Origin: Gelatoporia subvermispora B
Lineage: Eukaryota > Basidiomycota > Agaricomycetes > Polyporales > Gelatoporiaceae
DNA: 64,000 bases
Assembly: GCA_000320605.2 (NCBI GenBank)
Contig: KB445809.1
Coordinates: forward strand, 375,422-439,421
Direction of reading: 5' to 3'
A program made the translations under genes and the position numbers. This document shows, one piece after another, positions 34,393 through 46,400 of this stretch (its first letter is position 1; every line of letters starts with the position of its first letter). A model generated the notes under the pieces. That model worked only from the letters and a program-made list of their open reading frames with translations, did no database searches and was not told where the DNA came from.

Positions 34393-35441
34393 CTACATTG
34401 CTCGTCCACCGGTGACATCTCCCTGGGCATCGAAAGCTTCGGTTTGTAGCCGCTGCTGGATAGCTCGTATCTTTGATTCTCGGTCATCAATTTTGGGATT
34501 CAGACCAACCGTGACCCATTTCAGGTTGGGAGACGAGTTGCGCGCCTCGATGAATGGGAAAGTGACCCAGCTTGCATCTATGAGCTCCTCAAAATACAGC
34601 GCCAATGACGTCAACGCAGCGCATTCGCTTAGCGCGTCTGCAATCTGAGTCACGAACCATGCTGGAAAAATATATCAGCGAAGAGAGGCACACGAACTGC
34701 GGACTGCAGCTTACGATGGTCAGTGCCTACAAATCCGACCTCCAGAGACTCAACATGAGGCCCCACTCGCGCCAGTGCAGATCTGAGTGCAGGTAGATCT
34801 TTTGCGAGCTTTATGCTTAGCCGCAGCTCCAGCATAGTAGGCATTGGCCGGAGAAGAGCATCGTAGAGATGGTCGAAATTGTAGAGCCACAAAGATCTGA
34901 GGGGCAGCTCGAGATCGAGAGGGACAATACTGCTCCGGCTTATGCAGGAGACGGTGTCGAGGATAAGATGAGCGACGTTTGGTACTGCCGCGAGGATAGC
35001 CCTGAAGTGCAAAAACTCTCCGAAGACAGTATTCTGTATACGAAGACGGGTGATGGGGCCCAGCTTCGCAATAATCTCCGGTGCAATCCAGTACGCGCGC
35101 ATATCAAGTGTCAGGTCCTTCACCGAACCGAGGTAGTCCGCGATGCATTCGAAGTCCCTGCAGTCCTCCGGAGACGATGGTCGGACCGTAAGCTGTTCGA
35201 CGTAACGCCCAATGACCTGCGAGCGCAGGAGAGATCGCATGTATCCGCGGACTCTGTGGCTGGATGTGAGGTAGAGGATCTTGAGGAGGTGGAATCTAGC
35301 ACGAGGTGACCATGCTTGGCAGACGACGCTGCAGCTCTTCAGACTGCTGATGTCGGTGGTGAGGAAGTCGATGATGTAGTCAACTATCTCCGGGGGAAAG
35401 GAGCCCTGATTCGCATCTGTATGTACACCCTCAGCGTCCAT
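34393..35441 (-). CDS. F-box protein 2
   Basis: Two exons. The first, from 35441, carries the F-box SFPPEIVDYIIDFLTTDISS, LKSCSVVCQAWSPRARFHLL and a leucine-rich region (VKDLTLDMRAY, ITRLRIQNTVF, LRSLWLYNFDHL, VESLEVGFVGTD). A GTAAGC...TTCCAG intron (about 34735-34670) joins GTDH to PWFVTQIADALSEC in exon 2. That exon ends VTGGRAM at 34393. Same architecture as F-box proteins 1 and 3: F-box, LRR-like part, short final exon with a LTSLALYF-type helix-strand unit. Predicted SCF adaptor; target unknown. Confidence 0.8.
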
Positions 35442-36785
35442 CTGTGATATAACTGAGGGTCATCCTGAAGATTTATCGAAAAAGCACGCACTGGAATGTC
35501 GGTAAGTGTGCTTGCCGGTGAGCAACCAATTTGGCAGACCTACACGCAGAGATTATTATGATGCTTACTCTGTTGAGTATAGTTCTGCATGCTGACCTGA
35601 TGTGTGCGCTGTTTCGGACAATAAAATGGGGTGGGCTTTTCGACAGCAGTAGAGACGTAGTCAAAGAATTGTCGTGCATTCAGTGCTCGTGCATTCAGTG
35701 CTTCATATATAATCTCTGAGACCCAAAGGCCACCAGACTACAAGAGGTGTCAAGTGGCCATGGCCCATGGTCAAAGAGCATTGGCTCGCTTCGGAAGGTT
35801 TATGCCCGGATGCGCGCTCTCCCGGTGGCCGAGCGTTACCTTTAGTCTGAGACAAAAGGTCGTTCAGCGGATTTAGGGCAAAAAATGTCCATATGAAGCC
35901 GGATTCTCGAGTGACTTTGATGGCATGGCGATTTGTCGTATTCTCATACTTAAGACGTGACACAGCGCGGAGATCCGGAAGATAACTGGGTTTCGGGAAC
36001 AGACCAAAGCATCCGAGACAATTTCGATGCTGGATAAAAGGAGGCAGAATATTCACAATTGTTGCTCTATGTCGAGGACATATGTTAGCTTGGCTTAGGC
36101 CCGCCAGTGACCACAGCTGCGCCACGTGTTCATCTCCAACTTGACTTCCTCTGCCAACCACCTTTCCTTCACAGTGCACGCAAATAGGCGCGGCGAAGTG
36201 GAAAATACGAACGCATCCAAGCATAGAGTATTGGGGGCGCAAGTGGCTGGACAGGATGGCTTCACTCGGTGTGCATAGCCGAGGCAGAAGGTGATTGTGA
36301 CGACCGAGACCAAGTGCCAAGGATGAGACGGCGCAGTGGCACGAGTAGATCCAGTGAGTGCATTGGCTTACCTGGTGCAATAACCAGCTGCTCTATCTAT
36401 TGTGGAGTGATCTCTGCATCCCTGGGGAACCTGGGGGTCCTGTAACTCCTGTCGAACCTCTCGCAGAATCTCCGACAGTCGAGTCTCCGCGGTTATGACA
36501 GGTCGGTGCCAATCACGTGATGACGAACATCGCACAAATATTTGTTCGCAGTGGCTCTGCACAAGCCCGTTTCAAGGTGCCATCTCGGATAGCGCAATGA
36601 TGTGTATCTTAAGCTTCGTTCAATCATCAGGAATAGCCACACCCAGCCAATGAGTGTGAAGAATATTGCGCACACTGGCTTGTTCCGCAGCACAATAAAT
36701 CGATTTTTCAACGACTTATACCTATCAGTACTCCTTCCACATCTCGGAAATGGTCGAGCTTTGACCATTCTCTACAGCCTCAGTC
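35442..36785. other. Region with only unassigned minus-strand frames
   Basis: A 225-residue minus-strand frame (35703-36380) is open but has irregular composition, no domain, and overlaps another frame; I do not accept it as a gene. A 91-residue minus-strand frame (36493-36768) contains one hydrophobic stretch, VCAIFFTLIGWVWLFLMIE, and could be a small membrane protein or remnant. A near-duplicate GTGCATTCAGTGCT word occurs near 35673-35700. Confidence 0.35.
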
Positions 36786-37399
36786 CTAAATTGGGTTACC
36801 CGTCTTCCACCAGTTCCAGATAAACTGCGCAGAACGGGGCTCGAGCGCCTTCAAGTACTCGGAGTACCTCAGCTCTCGCTCTGCGACCGACATCTCCGGG
36901 GTGCCCTTGATAACTGCGGCGAGCTTGTCATTTCTATCCGACATATTCACGGCGTTGAAGTGTATGCCCTTTCCACCCGACTGTCCGGGAGGAACGTCGT
37001 CCATGTCGAGCCGAACGAGGTCAAGCGGACTCAAGTTCGGGGTGTAGCCGACACCTATGAGGATTGAGTGGAGTAAGCAAGGGAACTGAGACGATGCAAC
37101 GCTAATGCACTTGCCGACGACTTTATCTTTGGCCGTACCAAATTTCCTAGTGAAATATTAGGACTGATTGACGCTATACAGCAGGATACAGCGTACCCTT
37201 CATAAAGCTCAAGCGTCTTGACATTAACCTTAACCTTCCCTTTCTCTACCCATGCACAAGCGGCCTTCGCAGCAGAGGTGTAATCTGGGTACGGCCTGAC
37301 CGCCTCTGCAAAGGGGGTGACCCCGACTTGTGTTTCATCGCTGTCCAAGGTGGCTTCGGCGACCGAAGGTCCTTGGTTGATAATTGTGGTGTCTGCCAT
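36786..37399 (-). CDS. Orphan small protein, two exons
   Basis: ATG at 37399 gives MADTTIINQGPSVAEATLDS, an acidic leader, then a compact domain FAEAVRPYPDYTSAAKAACA with VEKGKVKVNVKTLELYEG. A splice (donor near 37179, acceptor near 37050) leads to VGYTPNLSPLDLVRLDMDDV, PPGQSGGKGIHFNAVNM and a helical end RYSEYLKALEPRSAQFIWNW, terminating at 36786. No signal peptide or membrane segment. I cannot name the family. The LDMD...GGKGIHFNAV pattern recalls the active-site strand of RNase-like domains found in some polymorphic effector proteins, but this is only a motif-level impression. The exact donor is uncertain, since several GT sites are close together. Confidence 0.55.
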
Positions 37400-38137
37400 G
37401 TCTGACTGAATAGCTACAGTGAGTGAAGTATTGACAAGCATTATATATGTATGAGATGCGGGTATTTTGCATCGTGCGAGCAGGGCTCTGATCGCATCGT
37501 GATTCACTGCGTTGGTCGGTTGATGATATTGCAGTCCATACGTCAAGGTAGCTCCGCGCAGAGAAGTTGTTTGGGGTCACATATGGTGACCATGTAAGGT
37601 GGAAAGTATGAATGCTCAGCTGATGCGATCAACATGCAATGGAAGTACTGTGGCGAAGTCGGTATGAATAGAGTAAGGAGTCGGCGATTGATCATCCCGA
37701 TGCCCAGTGGCAGAGAAGTTCAGGCTTCTAACAGGTCACAGTAAATAGCGGGCGGGATGCAGCCGAACCGCCGATATACAGCCAAGGACACGATCCTCCA
37801 CACGAGCTATCCGAACAGTGAACCAGCTCGGATGGGGTGTTCTGATGCCGCCTATCCCTTCGAGCGGGTGCCAGCGAGCTCAGGCAACTTGGGCTTGCCG
37901 CAAGCTCTCGTTGCCGCGGACGATTCAGCGCACCATGTGACGAATCGTGACGTACAACTATTTCTTCGCAGTGGCTATGCGTGTATGTAGTGCCGGATCA
38001 CGGTAACGCCGCGCAAGAGCGGCATAGCCCACTACGACATCCTCCGCGATGGGTACGGCGCATAGCACGCTGGAAATAAACGCAAGGGCGGGGGGCTCCC
38101 ACAGCGCACGCTACGTCTCAGCCATTATATCGTCAAT
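37400..38137. other. Intergenic left of MITE copy 2
   Basis: Promoter region of the orphan gene and undetermined sequence. No domain-bearing frame or RNA gene seen. Confidence 0.4.
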
Positions 38138-38284
38138 CCGCTCGTTCAAGATGAAAGTTAAATCTGTGAAACGTCTGAAAAAGTGCGCGGGAAACTACAA
38201 TTAGGTTGGACTTACTCATAGCCGATAGGTACGCGAGCTTTCTGGGACGTTTCACATGTTCTGGTTCTGTTCTTGGACGAGCGG
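38138..38284 (-). mobile_element. 147-bp MITE, copy 2 (inverted)
   Basis: Reverse-complement copy of the element at 17787-17933, same length, with two differences by eye: one in a terminal repeat (GTC for GTT) and one internal. It is flanked by the same 3-bp duplication AAT (38135-38137 and 38285-38287). The near-identity suggests recent activity or recent common origin. Because the two copies are inverted about 20 kb apart, they could also mediate inversion. Confidence 0.85.
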
Positions 38285-38549
38285 AATACATGCACAGCGG
38301 GCCCCAACACGAATGCGGGCCCACGGTTCAGTTGCCCACAGCACCACGCACTGACGAGGCCCGGAAGCCAGCACATACAGTAGTGCCCGACACACAGGCG
38401 CAATTACAATTCGCCAGAATAGTCTGAAACCGTCGTCCGGCTGGGGCGCCATAGTTCGAGGCATGTCTACGTTGGCCCTGAGGCAAGACTGATACTTAGG
38501 TAGCTTCGGTTGTGTATGCTTCAGAAATTGCTTGTACAATGAGCAATGT

Positions 38550-40023
38550 CTACGAGCCAAACCATCGCGCTCCAAGACTCTGGAGTGGGGTGCGCCCCTG
38601 ATTGGCTTCTTCGCTTTCCTCCCCTGCGTCTGCTTGCCTGTCACCAATCTCCGTCCGAACGTCATCTACCCATAGTCCGCCAGTTATGAGAGCTTGAGGT
38701 AGGGAGAGCTCGGCCTGCTGGCACACGCGGACGAAGTAGTCTGGTAGAGGCGCACAAACTGTCACGCGAGCGCGTTTTGGCTTGCCCTCACGACGATAGC
38801 GCTAGAGTAGTCTGTGAGTTCCTGTACCAAATGCACATTGTGGCGACCTACAAAGACGGTCAGCGAAGACGCATGTAAAAACATGCGACCATTGGAGATT
38901 GTTGCCGCGCCGGGATTTGTTTTGTCAGCCTTGGGAGTGGAATAGACCGTGTCCCCTACGATCGGCACTGCGAGGACTCGTGAGTCGAAGCTGCGCCAGA
39001 CACGGGAACGTGCTCACTTTTGAGATTGTGCGCCATATGTATTCGCAGCTGATGTTTCAGACCTGTATGCGGCTTGAGGCTCATGAGAGACAAAGACATT
39101 CTCGGCTAATCCGGCCAGGAAATTGGTCTTTGTGCAACACAACCTAACATAATCAACGACTCACTGATGTTGCGAGCAACTCGTAGTCAGTCCGGGCGCT
39201 CTTCCCCAACTCGCCTCCTTCCCCGCTGTTGTCAGTCACGATAGCCCTCCCTTTACTGTACTGAATCACGCTTTCGATCCTCCCGGACCGCCTAGCAAGC
39301 GATTTGCTGCCTCCGTATACGAGAGCGAGGTACGTCTTCTCTACTGTGCGGTTGGCAAACTGGCGTGCTAGCTCGCGGGCATGTGTGTGGTCGATGGCGA
39401 GAGCTAAGGCACCTGTGGTATCCTGGGTGATCCATAGTGCATGAGGAACAACGATCCTTGAATTGGGATGTGACACACCTTATCTAGCCTATGCACTGGC
39501 ATAGGGTCGCGAAGCAGCTCGAATTCCTCTTTGAGGTCTTTGTGGAACGCTCAGAACAGATTGTTACCTACGTATGTGTCTGCATACCATTGATGAAGTC
39601 CGTAAATCGCGAATGCTCTCCCTATAGGCCGCCTCCGGTCAATTTGAAGTTTGTGCAGATAGCCATGAAACCTACTTCTTTCGCACTCTCCTGTCGATTA
39701 TACTGGCATGTAATTCCGGGGGGTTTGTTCACCACAAGAAGTCCGCGATCGATATATAGAGCATTTCTGGCCAAGGTAGAGGCTTTCCGCGTGCCGAGGT
39801 GTAAGGCAGAGACTGCGCACGGTAGCATCCAGCTGACAGCCCACCTCTTCCGACGTCTGAGACGTATTAGAGGCCAGGATTGAGGAAGAAAAGAGTGACA
39901 CCACAGGAATTCAGCACGACATAGTAAGAGTTGGATTGAACGACAGTGGCAGTACAGAAACAGAGGAGCGCTACGGTACTGGCGCTTGCGACCACCGATG
40001 TTTTCTCTCCTTCCTACCGTCAT
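38550..40023 (-). CDS. RluA-type pseudouridine synthase
   Basis: Multi-exon enzyme that isomerises uridine to pseudouridine in RNA. In order from 40023: a basic, mitochondrial-presequence-like start, LYIDRGLLVVNKPPGITCQ, an exon ending DPMPVHRLDK, a 56-nt intron (39423-39478), then DTTGALALAIDHTHARELAR and EKTYLALVYGG. A later small exon has GLKHQLRIHMAHNLK (about 39020-39065); then VPIVGDTVYSTPKADKTNPG with MFLHASSLTVF, and a last exon with VCAPLPDYFVRVCQQ ending at 38550. The catalytic Asp lies in HRLDKDTTG, which the intron splits between K and D. All hallmark motifs of the RluA family are present. The likely substrate is mitochondrial or cytosolic rRNA or tRNA; I cannot say which. The N-terminal start is uncertain. 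Confidence 0.85.
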
Positions 40024-40412
40024 TATGTCTTCGTTTACATCGTTCTACGAATTCCGTGTATCATGGCTGGTCTGATGGTGGTCTAACGAGCACACCACGC
40101 CATGAATACAACCACCGACTCCCGTCGTTGGCTTTGCGCGGTCCTGCTGCGCGATGGAGAACCTGCAGGCACCGTTGGACTCGACTCGACCAGAAGACTA
40201 TCGCCGTACATACACTGACATTTGACGGACTGCGCTTTACCGACAGCGGTCCTCATGACTGTGCTGCGGGAGAAGCCTCACCTTGTGATTCCGGCGAGTT
40301 ACGAGCGGTCGTGGACTCGCTAGCCAGAACGGGTGCCTCCTGAACGTCATGGGTCGTATATGAGGACAGTACCTGCAAAGTCTTCGCTCATTCGTCGACC
40401 TCTCTCGGACCC

Positions 40413-41195
40413 ATGTCCGCCCAAGCCCCATCGATGATTGCTGCCATCCTCGGTATAGGTGATGGCTCTTCTGTTACCCGCTTCGCACAAGCGGTCCGCG
40501 CCTCCAGTCTGCGGACCTCTCCTGTCACGTCCGTGGCTTTATATTGCACGCCGAAGCCCAACAAACATTTCAATCATCGGTTCATCTTGGCAGCAGTCTG
40601 CATTCGTACGGAGGAGCATCCCAGTGGCGTCAATTCCTATATCCGCGTCGAGTTTGCGAAGGACGACCTCGTCCAGGGCCAATTCAGCTCGCAGAAGGTG
40701 CAGTTCTCTGACTCGCATAGCTCGCTTACAAGATGGTGCAATTCACTGGCGAAGATGGTTGTGAAGCCCAGGCACGAAGAGCAGGGCCTTTCTCTGGACG
40801 CCTTGGCGTCCCTACTGGAGATTGTCCATACCCGAATTTCTCTCCATGACATGACCGGGCATATTCGCCAATGGCTGACGAACCTCATCATCATGGCGTG
40901 TGCACGGGAATATCGAGACAGCTATATTGCAGGGCATATTTGGTCGATGCCGCTCAATTGGTACATGAACGGCAAGAGCGACGCAGAACACTGCAACAAG
41001 CAGCTACGGACGGACGACCCCACCATACGTTGGGTCTCCCAGAAAGTCAGCAGCGTCAGGAGGGGAAGGAAGGTTCACCTCACGCATGACGTCGAAGCAC
41101 GATCCTCCCCCATGGATGAAGAGATGAGACTGGTGTTAGAATCTTGGAATCCGCGGTTGCCACCTAGATGGTCAGTAATTCATTCTTGCTCATAA
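40413..41195 (+). CDS. Unknown protein, member 1 of a paralogue pair
   Basis: A 260-residue protein starting MSAQAPSMIAAILGIG. The core runs VTSVALYCTPKPNKHFNHRF, ILAAVCIRTEEHPSG, YIRVEFAKDD, VQFSDSHSSL..W, LSLDALASLLEIVHTR and ends LESWNPRLPPRW. It is clearly homologous to the broken frame at 41609-42357, which has HRFILATVRLRTGDRPDG, MRVEYRPLDD and the ending LESWTERLPARW. I do not recognise the family with confidence. The conserved HRFIL histidine and the paralogue's RNCFWYTEM cysteine resemble the His/Cys layout of NlpC/LRAT-like folds, but member 1 has HIRQW where the paralogue has NC. It lies divergent from the pseudouridine synthase. The end could extend by splicing at a GTCAGT donor after PPRW. 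Confidence 0.6.
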   Translation: MSAQAPSMIAAILGIGDGSSVTRFAQAVRASSLRTSPVTSVALYCTPKPNKHFNHRFILAAVCIRTEEHPSGVNSYIRVEFAKDDLVQGQFSSQKVQFSDSHSSLTRWCNSLAKMVVKPRHEEQGLSLDALASLLEIVHTRISLHDMTGHIRQWLTNLIIMACAREYRDSYIAGHIWSMPLNWYMNGKSDAEHCNKQLRTDDPTIRWVSQKVSSVRRGRKVHLTHDVEARSSPMDEEMRLVLESWNPRLPPRWSVIHSCS

Positions 41196-41608
41196 TTGTT
41201 GATAGAGTATTCTGACCATCTTTCGGAATACAGGGAGGTTGTTCGATCTGCGATGTTGCAAAAGCCAGAGTCGACGGTCGTACATTAATCCTACAATCTG
41301 TAATGGGGACTCCAACGGCTGCCGTACGTCCTGCGGCTCTCAAAATATCTCGGTGCCATTCTCTCGTTTAGCAATCACTCTTCACACCTGCCGCTGCTAT
41401 CTATGGGATCACTATTCCGGTTGTCGAGCTTCCATTCCTTGACAAACGAATGGTCTAAGTTCGCCGTCATACGCTTCTTGAGGTGTCGCATGCTGTCAGA
41501 AGTTGGGTGTGACCCACCGTGACGTCAAGCGCACTCGGATTCATAAGTACCGGCCGCCGCATACGTCCCCTTCCAGCCACTTGCCCCACCACCAACTGTT
41601 CACACAAA

Positions 41609-42357
41609 ATGAACGAATACAAGGCCTTTGTCTTAGCGAGACTGCTCGGCGTCGACCGCATGTCTCAACCACCGAGTTCGCTCGGGCGGTCCATACAAAT
41701 CCCTCGCTGCAACCTACACCTGTCACGCGCATAGCACTGTACCATAAGGACAAGTCCACCAGCGGCGGTGTGGCCCATCGCTTCATCCTTGCGACCGTGC
41801 GCCTCCGCACTGGGGATCGCCCCGACGGGGGTGACTCGTTCATGCGCGTGGAGTATCGCCCCCTCGACGACGGCGGACTCACACAAGCTGTGCGCTTTTC
41901 AGACTCGCACGACCGCTTCATCGGCGACGCGAGGTGGCTGGGGCATCTTGCTGGCCCCGCCGAAGACTGTCCCTCGTTGGACGCCTTCGCGCGCTTGCTG
42001 TAAATCATACACGAACGCACGCCTAAATACGACCCAACTAGCCGCAACTGCTTCTGGTACACGGAGATGATCCTGTTCCCATGTGCTCACAAGTACGGCG
42101 GCAGCTGGCTTGCCGGGGACACCGCGCCGGACGTGCTGAGGCAGTACGCGGAGGGCCAGAGCAATGTCATTGACTGCATCACGCAGATGGTGGACCAGAA
42201 CCCAGTGATGTGCGGATTCGCGCAGTTCGGGTTCAAGTTCTTGAGGTCGATGCAAGGACTGTTCACATCGGGCGCGCCCGACCACATTCTGCCGCAGGAC
42301 GAGGAAGTCAGGGAGGTTCTGGAGTCGTGGACGGAGCGGCTGCCAGCACGTTGGTGA
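41609..42357 (+). pseudogene. Member 2 of the paralogue pair, broken
   Basis: Begins MNEYKAFVLARLLGVD (41609), then the homologous frame shifts by about 41645-41685 to STTEFARAVHTNPSLQ. It continues through ALYHKDKSTSGGVAHRFILA, DSFMRVEYRPLDD and SLDAFARLL to a TAA at 42001-42003, exactly where member 1 has the Glu of LLEIVH. The same frame resumes as IIHERTPKYDPTSRNCFWYT, VDQNPVMCGFAQFGF and LESWTERLPARW, ending at 42357. One frameshift and one nonsense codon indicate a recently dead gene, or sequencing errors. The part after the stop is well preserved, which argues for recent inactivation. Confidence 0.7.
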
Positions 42358-43446
42358 AGCAGATCAACGTGCAGAGTGTCGTCGTCGCGTTTGTACGTTC
42401 TCTGAGTGCCTTGTATTTCCGGCTCTGATCGCGCTTCAGACCTACTTCTGCCTTCGTCACAAGCACGTTGCTTCATCGCAAATTCTAGCGGGTCATCACC
42501 TGTTTTGGACTTGAAGTTGACCCTGCAACGCATCACGAGCTACTGTGTACAGCGTTCACAATGATGATCTTACCACATTTGAAAGCAAGCCAGGGGTATG
42601 GCTGCAGTTCATGACGGCCGAGAGTGGTTTTGGGCTCACATTCCACTGTTGACACTTTCCTTCACGACAGCATACCGCTTTGCAGACCGAAATTGATATG
42701 ACTTGTTTAGACATTCTTCCTCATCAGTTGACGGAACCTACAACAGATTCGCAGAAGATGTGTTGCGATCAACTTGATGCTTTATTCACACACAGAAGGC
42801 GTTTCCTTTCTTGCTCGCATGCCACTGCTTATAGCTTTATCATTGTCGCCATACTCTCATTCTTTCCTGCAGTGATGTTCATCACACGGTCCGTGAACAT
42901 TGACGCTGCAGTACCGTGGAGCCTTTCCAGAATGTGCCCCGTGACGCTGTAGGAAGCGCGTCACGCGTCTTCTACCCCAAAAATGCGGGATTCCAGACCA
43001 CGTTCGAACGATGAGCTGCGGCTACTAATCGCCTCACACCTCCCGAACACGAGGCGCGTGATAGCGCCAGACAGACCCTGTAGGGCTTGGCGAGCGCGGC
43101 TAATGCACAGAAGATATGCTCGGTAGCCACAAGAATCCATGCCATTTGAACGCCTAACGTTAAACCAGCCTGTGGGTGTCAAGCGGTTATCGTATACTTC
43201 GAATAATCCGTGTCCGACCGCAATGTAGAGGCAGATTATTTTGAGTCCATGGGAAGGCTCCATGATGCGCATACGGTTCTCTCGTTTGACAGCCTTTACG
43301 CGGCGCACGTTCGCAGATCTCGTACTCTCGGTGCAGTCTGCGTGCTATTCCTGGGCGAGCACCAGCCTACTTAAGCACCGCAAATTCGAGTTCTCCCGCG
43401 GCGCTCTCTTGGAGCTCTCTGGACGGTGCACCTAGGAGCGGGCTAC
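42358..43446. other. Intergenic upstream of sphingomyelinase
   Basis: No accepted gene. A 115-residue minus-strand frame at 42961-43308 is open but without domains and overlaps the sphingomyelinase promoter. Nothing else recognised. Confidence 0.35.
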
Positions 43447-46400
43447 ATGTTGCGACAGATCCTTGCTTCAGTGGGTCCGTTCGCCCTCGTGGCGGGAGGA
43501 CTAGCGGGGAGCACTCCCACGCCATCTACTGGTCTCGGACCGACTTCTTTCGCACCTCCTGGAGTATTTCCGACTTCCGTGTACAAGTCATACTTCAACG
43601 ATCCCACCGCTACCTCCGCGCAGCCTCAGCCAGTGATTTCCGACCCCGTTCTGGTCAGTGGACACTCACAGACGAGCGCGTATGACGCTGACGCAAGCTT
43701 CCTGTAGCATTCGGTGTACCCATTTGCTTTGACGAACCCGAAGGACATTCCTCAAGTATGTGATCGATCATGTCGATCTTGACCTAGATCTTGACCGCTC
43801 TCTCCCACCACCCCAGAATGACACAAAGGACCCGCACCCACTTCCGCCAGTTGTCTCTTCTGCGCAGCTCGCACAAGCAGCCCTGACGCAGATCGAGTCG
43901 CTCTTCACAAACCCGGTGTTTGGCAACAACACATGTGCTAGTTGTCAAGCTATTCTGGAAGTCCTCAAGTTTGTTTCGTTGGCTGCACCTGAGGAGACGC
44001 CCAACCTCGCGGTCCAACTGTGCGACAAGCTCGACCTTAGCTCCAACTGCGAGAATCAGTTCGGACCCCTCTCCCTAGGCTCTCCTCTCACCCAGGTCCT
44101 CGCCAATGCTGATGTCGGCGGCTACGATGGGCAGGTAGGGAGTCATTCTCGGATAATCGTTACGCGACTGATACTGTCCTACGATGCGCTAGGCAATCTG
44201 CTGGAATTTCCTCGGTCTCTGTCCGATGCCGCCTACGAGCCCCTTGAATTTGACAGGATGGTTTGCAAAGCCGAAACCCAATCCTCTTCCTCCCCCGAAG
44301 AAACCCAGTGGCAAGCTACTCAAGGTTTTGCATCTTTCGGATATGCACATTGACCCTCGTTAGTCCAATCCTGACTGCATGCTTTACTCCCTTTGCGCTC
44401 ACGATTCATATACGTAGGGTATGCTACTGGGGCGGAAGCGAACTGCTCTTCCGGTTTATGCTGCAGGGAGAACGCCTTCAACAGAGCTAGCCCTCAAGAG
44501 CCCATTTTCCCTGCACCACGTTATGGCGCCTACCTTTGGTGCGCGATCACCGACCGAGGTCCATCGTACTGAGTGCTCACTCGATTCGCTTGTTAGTGAT
44601 ACCCCGTACTCTCTCATGCTAGCTGCGGTGCAAGCTATCCCCGTCCTCACCGGGACAGAGAAGACTGGATTCGATTTTGGTATCTACACGGGAGACCTTG
44701 TCTCACATGATTCCGAGAACGAACTCTCAAGGTCAATCACATTTGACCGTATTTAAAGATAATCAAGCTCTGACAAGTCTGTTTCTTCCTATCAGGGATT
44801 ATGTCATGTATGCAGAGGTAAGATCATCTTCACTGGACATCCCCTTCTTTCAAAGTTTCAATACTCAACACTTGACCCAGACTGTTCTATACGATCTCCT
44901 CAAGCGCATCCTCGGAACGGGTCCCTTCTATGTTGCTTTGGGCAACCATGATACGCACAACGAGTGAGGCTCAATCCATCTTGATATTTAGTTCGGTGGG
45001 CCTCATCCGGTCCGAACAGAGCTCAAGATGCTCCGCACTCAATCGGAGGTGCCCTGGCCGAACAATTCAGTTGGTGAGCTGGATCATTTTTGTATGCTTA
45101 ATGATCCTCAGGCGAAGTCATGTGCGGTAGGAACTACGATCATGTCACTTCTCTATGGCAGCACGAAGGTTGGATTGACGAAGCTACAGTACAACTCGCC
45201 CGCGCGCACTATGCTGGCTACTCGGTCCGGCGCACGGATGGCCTCCGCATCATTACCTTGAACACTGACTTCTGTAAGTCTCTAATAAAGTCTCAGATTC
45301 GATTAGCTCCACTAAATACATTACAGGGTACACGTACGTGCGACATTGATTCTTCTCTGACTTGAGAGCTCACTCGCAGTTTTCATCAGTGCAAACCTGT
45401 TTAACTACATCAACCTCACTACATCGGACACCTCAGGAATGCTCCGTTTCCTAACGGATGAACTCCAGGATGCTGAGGACGAGGGAGATAGAGGTATACT
45501 TGAATGACTTGATATTGTTGCGGCTGCTCAGATTAACATCTTCAGTGTGGATCTTGGGACACGTGCTCAGTGGGTGGGATGGGACGAACCCGCTTGCCAA
45601 TCCGACCAACTTGTGTGAGTCCACTTTCTTGCTATCCCCTTTGCTTAATGGACGCTTATTCCGACTAGTCTATCAAATGTAAGATCAATGCTCGCATGCA
45701 TTGGAAGCTACGATACTGATCTATACTCAGCGTGGATCGCTTCTCGCCACACGTTATCGCAGGTAAGAACTTAACGTCGATTCATAGCACATTCGATTCG
45801 TCTCACGCCGTTCAGGTATATTCTTCGGGCACACCCACGAAGACCAGTTGGAGGTTACTTATCCCTGATCTGTATACGCTTAGTTCTTACCCTTGTTCTA
45901 GATCTTTTACGCCAACAACGGTACCGTCATGAACGCCGAAACTGCCCAGGCAGTCGCATGGGTGATTCTTTTGCCCTGATTACTGTTGAAAAAGCTCATA
46001 GCTACTCAGATTGCGCCATCCTTGACCCCGCTGACCAACTTGAATTCGGGCTTCCGCATGTACGAAGTCGATTCTGCGGTACGCGTTGACTGTACCATGT
46101 ACTGTGCTACTCAGGATTGACTGATCTGCTTAGACCTTCGATATCGTCAACGCATACACGTGAGCAAAAGAGTCAATTCCACAGTGCTCTAATGTACTGA
46201 GGATATGTCCCTAGATGGAGAGCGGACGTCAACTCCTTCTCCGAGCTGGACAATCAGACCAAGTCCGGGCCCGCATATGTCCTCGAATACGACACCCGTG
46301 AAACGTATGGTTCGACAATCGGCTTTGGCCCGCATGACCCTTTGAACGCAACCTGGTGGCACCTCGTTACGGAGGGTAAGGCAAACGCATCGAGATCTAA

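Noticed and set aside
35703..36380. 225-codon minus-strand frame
   Set aside because: Cys/His-rich but without zinc-finger spacing, domain, splice support or paralogue; kept only as an unassigned frame.
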